64,000 bases of DNA from Amycolatopsis sp. MtRt-6 (GTDB lineage: Bacteria; Actinomycetota; Actinomycetes; Mycobacteriales; Pseudonocardiaceae), in contig NZ_JADWPD010000004.1 in NCBI RefSeq assembly GCF_017308975.1, positions 255,901-319,900 of the forward strand, read 5' to 3'. Made by a program: the position numbers and the translations under genes. The notes under the pieces were generated by a model, which worked only from the letters and a program-made list of their open reading frames with translations, was not told where the DNA came from and made no database searches. How positions within the stretch are numbered: position 1 is the stretch's first letter; each line of letters starts with the position of its first letter. Of this stretch, positions 58,702 through 64,000 are shown in pieces.

Positions 58702-58980
58702 CTACGCGTCGAGGTCCTGGGCGATCAGTTCGGCCAAGGCGTCCACCGACGTCCGGGCCTGGTCGCCCTCGGCGGTCAGCTCCACCTCGTCCCCGAAACC
58801 GGCGCCCAGGGTCATGAGCCCCAGGACGCTCGCGGCGTCGACCGGATCGCCTGCCACCCCGTCCGTGATCTTGGCGATCTTCACCTTCGCGGGCTGCCCC
58901 GCGGCGGACTTCGCGACCAGGCCCGCCGGGCGGGCGTGCAGCCCCACACTGCTGGCGACGAGCGTTCGGCGTTGGTACAC
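58702..58980 (-). CDS. ptsH: Phosphocarrier protein HPr
   Basis: The 92-residue protein carries the phosphorylation site SSVGLHARPAG with His15, the exact HPr position, and the regulatory region DAASVLGLMTLGAGFG near Ser46. It passes phosphate from enzyme I to EIIA of the fructose system. GTG 58980 is preferred because AAGGAGTCC precedes it at the right distance. It is the last gene of the fru operon, 11 nt after the EIIBC gene. Confidence 0.94.
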   Translation of the reverse strand: MYQRRTLVASSVGLHARPAGLVAKSAAGQPAKVKIAKITDGVAGDPVDAASVLGLMTLGAGFGDEVELTAEGDQARTSVDALAELIAQDLDA

Positions 58981-58991
58981 AGTGGACTCCT

Positions 58992-60446
58992 TCACGCGTT
59001 GACGGGCTGGCCGGAGACGGCGGCCGAGCGTTCGGCCGCCCGGAAGCGCACCTGCTTGAGCGCGATCACCGAGCCGGCGGCGACCAGCGTCCCGGCGATC
59101 AGCGCCACCAGGAACATCAGCGGGTTGCCGATCAGCGGGAGCACGAAGATCCCGCCGTGCGGGGCGCGCAGCGTCGCGCCGAACGCCATCGACAGCGAGC
59201 CGGTGACCGCCGAACCCAGCATGATCGACGGGATCACGCGGAACGGGTCCGCCGCGGCGAACGGGATCGCGCCCTCGGTGATGAACGACGCGCCGAGCAG
59301 CCAGGCCGCGCGGCCGTTTTCGCGCTCCGCCTCGGTGAACAGCTTCTTGCGGACCGTCGACGCCAGCGCGAGCGCCAGCGGCGGCACCATGCCCGCCGCC
59401 ATCACCGCGGCCATGATCTGCAGCGACGCCGTCGCGCCGGTCGTCAGGCCGCCGACCGCGAAGGCGTACGCCGCCTTGTTGACCGGGCCGCCCATGTCGA
59501 AGGCCATCATCAGGCCGAGCAGCGCGCCCAGCAGCAGCGCGCTGGCGCCGCTGAGGCTGTTGAGCCAGCTGGTGAGCCCCGACGTCGCCGCCGCGATCGG
59601 CTTGCCGACCACGACGTACATCAGCACACCGACCACAATGGACCCCAGCAGCGGGTAGACCACCACCGGCATGATCCCGCGCATCGCCTTCGGCACCTGG
59701 ATCCGCTTGAGCGCGAGCACGACGCCACCGGCCAGGAGTCCGGCCACGAGACCGCCGAGGAAGCCCGCGCCGACCGTGACGGCGATCGCGCCACCCACGA
59801 AGCCGGGGGCGATCGCCGGGCGGTCGGCCATCGCGAACGCGATGAACCCGGCCAGGACCGGCACCAGGAAGTCGAAGGCGGCACTGCCGATCTGGAACAT
59901 CAGCGCGGCCCAGCCGGCCACCGAACCCGCGTCGAAGTGCTCGGTGACCTTCGGCGCGTCGACGATCTGGTAACCACCGAGCGCGAAACTCAGCGCGATC
60001 AGCAGCCCGCCCGCGGCGACGAACGGAATGAGGTAGCTGACGCCGGTCATCAGCCACTGCCGGACCTTGGTGCCGGCCTTGTCGTTCGCGCCGACCTTCG
60101 ACGTGAGTTCCGGGGCGGCGGCCGGCGTGGCGGGCGCGGGCTCGCGAGCCGCGGCCTTGGCGCGCTCGAACAACCCGGCCGCGTCGTTGATCGCGGCCTT
60201 GACCGGCGCCTCGACGATCGGCTTCCCGGCGAAGCGCTCCCGGCCCTGCACCGCGAGGTCCGCGGCGAAGATGACGGCGTCCGCGCTCGCGATGTCCTCG
60301 GCGGACAGCGGCTCGGACCCGGCCGAACCCTGCGTCTCGACGACGATCTCGTCGCCGTTGGCCTTGGCGGTCTGCTCCAGCGACTCGGCCGCCATGTAGG
60401 TGTGGGCGATGCCGGTGGGGCAGGCGGTGATGGCGACGAACTTCAT
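58992..60446 (-). CDS. fruA: Fructose-specific PTS permease EIIBC
   Basis: The 484-residue protein has an EIIB domain (about 1-100) with the phosphorylated Cys9 in TACPTGIAHTYMAAE, a linker (about 105-125) and an EIIC membrane domain of about nine helices with the substrate motif GAIPFAAADP (about 395). It takes up fructose and makes fructose-1-phosphate. The EIIA domain is a separate upstream gene two nucleotides away, so this system is not a fused FruA of the EIIABC type. Confidence 0.95.
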   Translation of the reverse strand: MKFVAITACPTGIAHTYMAAESLEQTAKANGDEIVVETQGSAGSEPLSAEDIASADAVIFAADLAVQGRERFAGKPIVEAPVKAAINDAAGLFERAKAAAREPAPATPAAAPELTSKVGANDKAGTKVRQWLMTGVSYLIPFVAAGGLLIALSFALGGYQIVDAPKVTEHFDAGSVAGWAALMFQIGSAAFDFLVPVLAGFIAFAMADRPAIAPGFVGGAIAVTVGAGFLGGLVAGLLAGGVVLALKRIQVPKAMRGIMPVVVYPLLGSIVVGVLMYVVVGKPIAAATSGLTSWLNSLSGASALLLGALLGLMMAFDMGGPVNKAAYAFAVGGLTTGATASLQIMAAVMAAGMVPPLALALASTVRKKLFTEAERENGRAAWLLGASFITEGAIPFAAADPFRVIPSIMLGSAVTGSLSMAFGATLRAPHGGIFVLPLIGNPLMFLVALIAGTLVAAGSVIALKQVRFRAAERSAAVSGQPVNA

Positions 60447-60448
60447 GA

Positions 60449-60901
60449 TCAGGCCACCTCCTGGCGGATGTACTCGGCGACGGCGGCGGGGTCGGCGGCG
60501 TCCAGCAGGTTCTGCTTGAACTCCGCCCGGACCAGCCGCCGGGCGAGGGCGGCCAGCACCTTCAGGTGCTCGCTGCCGCCGCCTTCCGGCGCGGCGATGA
60601 GAAAGATGAGCTTCGCCGGGCCGTCCGGCGCGCCGAAGTCGACACCCGCGTCGCTGCGGCCGAACGCCAGCGTCGGCGCGGTGACCGCGGCCGAGCGGCA
60701 GTGCGGGATGCCGATGCCGCCTTCGAGCCCGGTGGCCATCTGCTCTTCGCGGGCGGCGACGTCCTTGAGGAACTCCTCGAGGTCGGTCACCCGCCCGGCG
60801 GAGACGAGCCGCTCGGCCAGCGCCCGGGTGGCGCCGTGCTTGTCGGTCGCGTCCAGGCCGAGGTCGACCAGGTCGGCGGTGATCAGGTCTGGGGTGGTCA
60901 T
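60449..60901 (-). CDS. Fructose-type PTS EIIA protein
   Basis: The 150-residue EIIA domain has the active-site His in GGIGIPHCRS (about 65) and the closing region KVLAALARRLVRAEFKQNLLDA. It receives phosphate from HPr and gives it to the EIIB Cys of the next gene. The ATG at 60901 overlaps the fruK stop (ATGA). Confidence 0.93.
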   Translation of the reverse strand: MTTPDLITADLVDLGLDATDKHGATRALAERLVSAGRVTDLEEFLKDVAAREEQMATGLEGGIGIPHCRSAAVTAPTLAFGRSDAGVDFGAPDGPAKLIFLIAAPEGGGSEHLKVLAALARRLVRAEFKQNLLDAADPAAVAEYIRQEVA

Positions 60902-61842
60902 GCGGCGGCTCCGCTGAGGGTGAAGGTGGGGTCGGCTTCGAGCACGCGCACCTGCTCCGGGTGCACGTCCTCGGGCGTGGGCATGCGGCTGCCCTCCTGC
61001 GTGACCGCGGCGGTGCCGTAAGCGACCGCGGTCCGCAGGGCTTGGGGGCCGGTTCCTCCCGCGTGGAGGAACCCGGCGAGTGCGGCGTCTCCGGCGCCGA
61101 CGGTGCTGCGCACGGCCACGAGCGGGCCGAGCGCGTGGTGGGTTTCGGTCTCCTCGACGAGCACCGCGCCGCGCGCGCCCAGGCTGACCAGCACGCGGCC
61201 GACGCCGCCGGAGATCAGCTCCCGGCAGAACGCGATGACGTCGCCGAGCAGCGGCAGCGGGCGGCCGGCGAGCTCGATCAGCTCGTCGAGGTTCGGCTTG
61301 AGCAGGTCCGGGCCGCCCGCGCAGGCGGCGGCGAGCGGCGCGCCGGAAGAGTCGACGGCGACCTTCGCCCCGGCTTCGCGGGCCAGCTTCGTCAGCCGCG
61401 CGTAGAAGTCGTCGGGCACGCCGGCCGGGAGACTCCCGCAGCACACCAGCCATGCGCCTCGCGCGGCCAGCTCGACGGCACGGCCTTCGAGCGTGGCGAG
61501 CTCGGCGGGGGAGATCCGCGGCCCCGGTTCGTTGATCTTCGTCGTGGTCCCGTCGGCTTCGACGAGCGTGATGTTGCTGCGGGTCGACCCGGTGATCGGC
61601 ACCGCGACGACCGGGACGCCTTCGGGCGCGAGCAGGTCGGCCAGCCGCTCGCCGACCGGGCCGCCGGCGGGCAGCAGCGCGACGGTCGGGGTGCCGGCGG
61701 CGGCCAGCGCGCGGGCGACGTTCACGCCCTTGCCGCCCGGGTCGAGCCGGACGGCCGACGCTCGCAGCACTTCGCCGCGGTGCAGCTCGGCCAACCGCAG
61801 GGTGCGGTCGAGGCTGGGGTTGGGGGTCACGGTGACGATCAC
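60898..61842 (-). CDS. fruK: 1-phosphofructokinase
   Basis: The 314-residue PfkB-family kinase has VTPNPSLDRTL (about 5), GGKGVNVARAL (about 38), KPNLDEL (about 178) and the catalytic Asp in STVGAGDAALAGF (about 250). It converts fructose-1-phosphate, the PTS product, to fructose-1,6-bisphosphate. The GTG start overlaps the fruR stop and its stop overlaps the EIIA start, so the operon is tightly coupled. Confidence 0.94.
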   Translation of the reverse strand: MIVTVTPNPSLDRTLRLAELHRGEVLRASAVRLDPGGKGVNVARALAAAGTPTVALLPAGGPVGERLADLLAPEGVPVVAVPITGSTRSNITLVEADGTTTKINEPGPRISPAELATLEGRAVELAARGAWLVCCGSLPAGVPDDFYARLTKLAREAGAKVAVDSSGAPLAAACAGGPDLLKPNLDELIELAGRPLPLLGDVIAFCRELISGGVGRVLVSLGARGAVLVEETETHHALGPLVAVRSTVGAGDAALAGFLHAGGTGPQALRTAVAYGTAAVTQEGSRMPTPEDVHPEQVRVLEADPTFTLSGAAA

Positions 61843-62600
61843 GCCAGCACCACCTCCGGGCCCGCTTCTTCGAGTTCGGCCACCGCGCCGGCGTCGATGC
61901 CGCTGTCGGTGACCAGGACGTCGATCTCGGCCAGCCGCGCGAAGCGGCTGAGCTGGTCGGTGCCGTACTTGCTGTGGTCGGCCAGCAGCACCCGCCGGCG
62001 GGCGGCGGCGACCACCGCGGCCTTCACCGCGGACTCGGCCATGTCCGGCGTCGTGCAGCCGTGCTCGGCCGAAAAGCCGTTGGCGCCGAGGAAAGCGACG
62101 TCGACGAGCAGGCCTTCGAGCGCGCGCAGCGTCCAGGCTTCGACCGCGGCGAGCGTCGTCCCGCGGACGCGGCCGCCGAGGATGTGCAGCGTGATGCCCG
62201 GGCGGGTGGCGAGGATCGAGGCGACCGGGATCGAGTTGGTGATCACCGTCAGCTCGCGGTCGGCGGGCAGCAGCGTCGCGAGCCTGCTGGTCGTGGTGCC
62301 CGCGTCGAGCAGGATCGAGCCGCGGTCGGGCACCAGGTCGAGCGCGGCCCGGGCGATCGCGTCCTTTTCCGCGGCGTTGGTCCGGTCCCGCTGCGCGACC
62401 TCGGGTTCGAAGTCGAGCCGCTCGACCGCGACCGCCCCGCCGTAGACGCGGCGGACGACGCCCTGGCGTTCGAGGACGCCGAGGTCCCGGCGGATGGTCT
62501 CGGGGGCGACACCGAGTTCGGCGGCGACGTCGCCGACGTCGACGCGGCCGTCTCGTCGTGCGCGCTGCGCCAGGAGCTGATGCCGTTCGGCGGCGTACAT
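61839..62600 (-). CDS. fruR: DeoR-family repressor of the fructose operon
   Basis: The 253-residue protein has a DeoR helix-turn-helix (about 6-57: YAAERHQLLAQRARRDGRVDVGDVAAELGVAPETIRRDL, here as blocks RHQLLAQRARRDG and VAPETIRRDLGVLE) and a sugar-phosphate isomerase-like sensor domain with LLDAGTTTSRLATLL (about 93). Fructose-1-phosphate is the usual inducer. It is first in the fru operon and divergent from ptsI, with three phased repeats in between. Confidence 0.92.
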   Translation of the reverse strand: MYAAERHQLLAQRARRDGRVDVGDVAAELGVAPETIRRDLGVLERQGVVRRVYGGAVAVERLDFEPEVAQRDRTNAAEKDAIARAALDLVPDRGSILLDAGTTTSRLATLLPADRELTVITNSIPVASILATRPGITLHILGGRVRGTTLAAVEAWTLRALEGLLVDVAFLGANGFSAEHGCTTPDMAESAVKAAVVAAARRRVLLADHSKYGTDQLSRFARLAEIDVLVTDSGIDAGAVAELEEAGPEVVLA

Positions 62601-62650
62601 GCCCGTTCCTCTCCGATGTTTGCCCGTTGCCGTTTGATTGTGCCCGTTGT
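62600..62650. promoter_or_regulatory. Three direct repeats TGCCCGTT between fruR and ptsI
   Basis: TGCCCGTT occurs at 62600, 62621 and 62641, spaced 21 and 20 bp, about two helical turns. The first overlaps the fruR start codon. Direct repeats on one face of the helix suit DeoR-type binding, so these are probably FruR sites controlling both operons. Confidence 0.6.
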
Positions 62651-62703
62651 TACCGTACTGTCAATCCCCAGTTACGCGATCCCTTGCTTCCGGAGGTCCC
62701 GAA

Positions 62704-64000
62704 ATGCAGTTGTCCGGAGTCGGAGTCAGCCCCGGCCGGGTCGACGGTCCCCGCGTCCTCGTGGCCGCTGACCTGCCGGAACCCGCTTCTTCGCCCGCTC
62801 CCGCGGACCTCGCGGCCGAAGCGGGCAAGATCGGGCAGGCGGCCGCTTCAGTGGCGGCCGCGTTGTCCGATCGTGCCCGTTCCGTGTCCGGAGATGCCCG
62901 GTCGGTGCTGGAGACGACGGCCGCGATGGCGGCCGACCCGGCGTTGACGGCGTCCGCGGAGAAGCTCGTCCTCGACCGGTCGCTCCCCGCACCGCGGGCC
63001 GTGTGGGAAGCGGCGGACGAGTTCATGACGGCGCTGCGGGCGGCCGGCGGCTACATGGCCGAGCGCGCGCGGGACGTCGCCGACGTCCGGGACCGGATCG
63101 TCGCGGCCCTGCTGGGCGTGGCTCCGCCGGGTGTACCGGACCTGACGTCGCCGAGCGTGCTGGTGGCCCGCGACCTCGCCCCGGCCGACACCGCCGGGCT
63201 CGACCCCGACCTCGTCCTGGCCCTGGTGACGGCGGAAGGCGGCCCGACCAGCCACACCGCGATCCTGGCGCGGGCGCTGGGCATCCCCGCGGTCGTGGCG
63301 TGCGCCGGTGTGCTGGACCTGGACAGCGCGGGGCTGGCGGTCGACGGCTCCGCGGGCACGGTGACGCCGTCCGACGGCACGTTGCGGGCGTCGGCCCGGA
63401 CGTCGCGCCCGACGTGGGACGGCGTGGGCCGCCTCGCCGACGGCCACCGCGTGAAGCTCCTGGCCAACGTCGGCTCCGCCGCGGACGCCACGGCGGCGGC
63501 AGCGGCCGGCGCCGAGGGAATCGGCCTGTTCCGCACCGAGTTCTGTTACCTGTCGGAGGCTTCGGAGCCGACGGAGGCGGAGCAGCGGGTGGCGTACGCG
63601 GCGGTGCTGGCCCCGTTCGCGGGCAAGCCGGTGGTCGTCCGGACGCTGGACGCGGGATCGGACAAGCCGCTGTCGTTCCTCCCGATGGGCGAGGAACCCA
63701 ACCCGGCACTGGGGGTGCGCGGCCTGCGCGTGGCGTTCGACCGCCCGCAGCTGCTGGACCGCCAGCTGGCCGCGATCGCGGCGGCGGCCGCCGACACGGG
63801 CGTGGAGCTGTCGGTGATGGCCCCGATGGTGGCCACGGCGGCGGAAGCGCAGTGGTTCGCGGCGCACGCCCGCGCGGCCGGAATCGCCAGGGTGGGCGTG
63901 ATGATCGAGATCCCGGCGGCGGCGTTGTGCGCGGCCGCGATCCTGGCGGAGGTCGATTTCGTGTCGCTGGGAACGAACGACCTGGCCCAGTACGTGTTCG
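62704..64000 (+). CDS. ptsI: PTS enzyme I (phosphoenolpyruvate-protein phosphotransferase), 3' end beyond window
   Basis: The first 432 residues are present. The N-terminal HPr-binding and phosphohistidine domain has the active-site His184 in GGPTSHTAILARALGIPAVV (block GGPTSHTA). The PEP-binding barrel follows with GAEGIGLFRTEF (about 270), ALGVRGLR (about 336) and IEIPAAA (about 402). The last residues seen, SLGTNDLAQY, precede the final catalytic loops. Enzyme I takes phosphate from PEP and loads HPr (ptsH, same locus). CGGAGG precedes the ATG. The N-terminal domain is somewhat short and lacks insertions, as in other actinomycetes. Confidence 0.95.
   Translation, partial: MQLSGVGVSPGRVDGPRVLVAADLPEPASSPAPADLAAEAGKIGQAAASVAAALSDRARSVSGDARSVLETTAAMAADPALTASAEKLVLDRSLPAPRAVWEAADEFMTALRAAGGYMAERARDVADVRDRIVAALLGVAPPGVPDLTSPSVLVARDLAPADTAGLDPDLVLALVTAEGGPTSHTAILARALGIPAVVACAGVLDLDSAGLAVDGSAGTVTPSDGTLRASARTSRPTWDGVGRLADGHRVKLLANVGSAADATAAAAAGAEGIGLFRTEFCYLSEASEPTEAEQRVAYAAVLAPFAGKPVVVRTLDAGSDKPLSFLPMGEEPNPALGVRGLRVAFDRPQLLDRQLAAIAAAAADTGVELSVMAPMVATAAEAQWFAAHARAAGIARVGVMIEIPAAALCAAAILAEVDFVSLGTNDLAQYVF

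Noticed and set aside
1..64000. tRNA, rRNA, insertion sequences and attachment sites
   Set aside because: No cloverleaf-like gaps, transposase motifs or terminal inverted repeats with target duplications were found; gaps are short and explained by promoters and tandem repeats.

Overview
The window is very GC-rich DNA with GTG starts, ATGA/GTGA start-stop overlaps and gene families typical of filamentous actinomycetes (SARP/AfsR and PucR regulators, Tat-exported glycosidase, GlgM/GlgC, FAAL-PKS, P450, LigD-type phosphoesterase). A member of the Pseudonocardiaceae, most likely Amycolatopsis or a close relative, fits best; this is inferred from gene content and not proven. No rRNA, tRNA, CRISPR array or intact insertion sequence was recognised.

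Layout: 0-4.1 kb holds the end of a GH35-type beta-galactosidase, a cytosine-deaminase-like amidohydrolase, a STAS protein, a small secreted protein and a frameshifted tandem universal-stress-protein gene. 4.2-14.2 kb is a complete-looking Gram-positive type IV pilus locus: prepilin peptidase on the plus strand and, on the minus strand, four small secreted proteins followed by major prepilin, PilT, PilB, PilC and three minor-pilin-like genes, most of them overlapping by 1-7 nt. 14.6-22.6 kb holds a TIGR01777-type epimerase, PucR regulator, HSL-family hydrolase, secreted NTF2-like protein, SARP regulator and quinone oxidoreductase. 22.8-27.3 kb holds two tiny proteins, glgC-glgM, a second STAS protein and a MerR/B12-domain regulator. 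27.6-33.5 kb holds a 1195-residue Tat-exported GH2 enzyme and an EF-G paralogue behind an elaborate leader.

33.6-38.5 kb holds a cysteine-desulfurase-like protein, acyltransferase 3, GT87 mannosyltransferase, DUF4383 and SRPBCC proteins. 38.5-50.3 kb is the most striking region: a FadD32-like fatty acyl-AMP ligase, a Pks13-like ACP-KS-AT-ACP-TE polyketide synthase and a DHA2 exporter in one overlapping operon, beside an antigen-85-like esterase overlapping a CmrA-like ketoreductase, then a GT1 glycosyltransferase. Together they resemble the mycolic-acid condensation machinery, yet this group of organisms is regarded as mycolate-free. 52.5-58.6 kb holds NAD kinase and an operon encoding P450, hydrolase, SDR and Baeyer-Villiger monooxygenase under a divergent TetR regulator. 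58.7-64 kb is the fructose PTS: ptsH, fruA (EIIBC), EIIA, fruK and fruR, with ptsI divergent and running off the right edge.

Cross-cutting features: intergenic gaps repeatedly carry tandem arrays of 21-bp period (four loci) or 30-bp period (two loci), several folding into strong hairpins at gene ends. Candidate regulatory sites include SigB-like promoters, a WblC/WhiB7-like promoter with leader peptide and hairpins before the EF-G paralogue, KstR-like and TetR palindromes, and three phased direct repeats in the fruR-ptsI interval.
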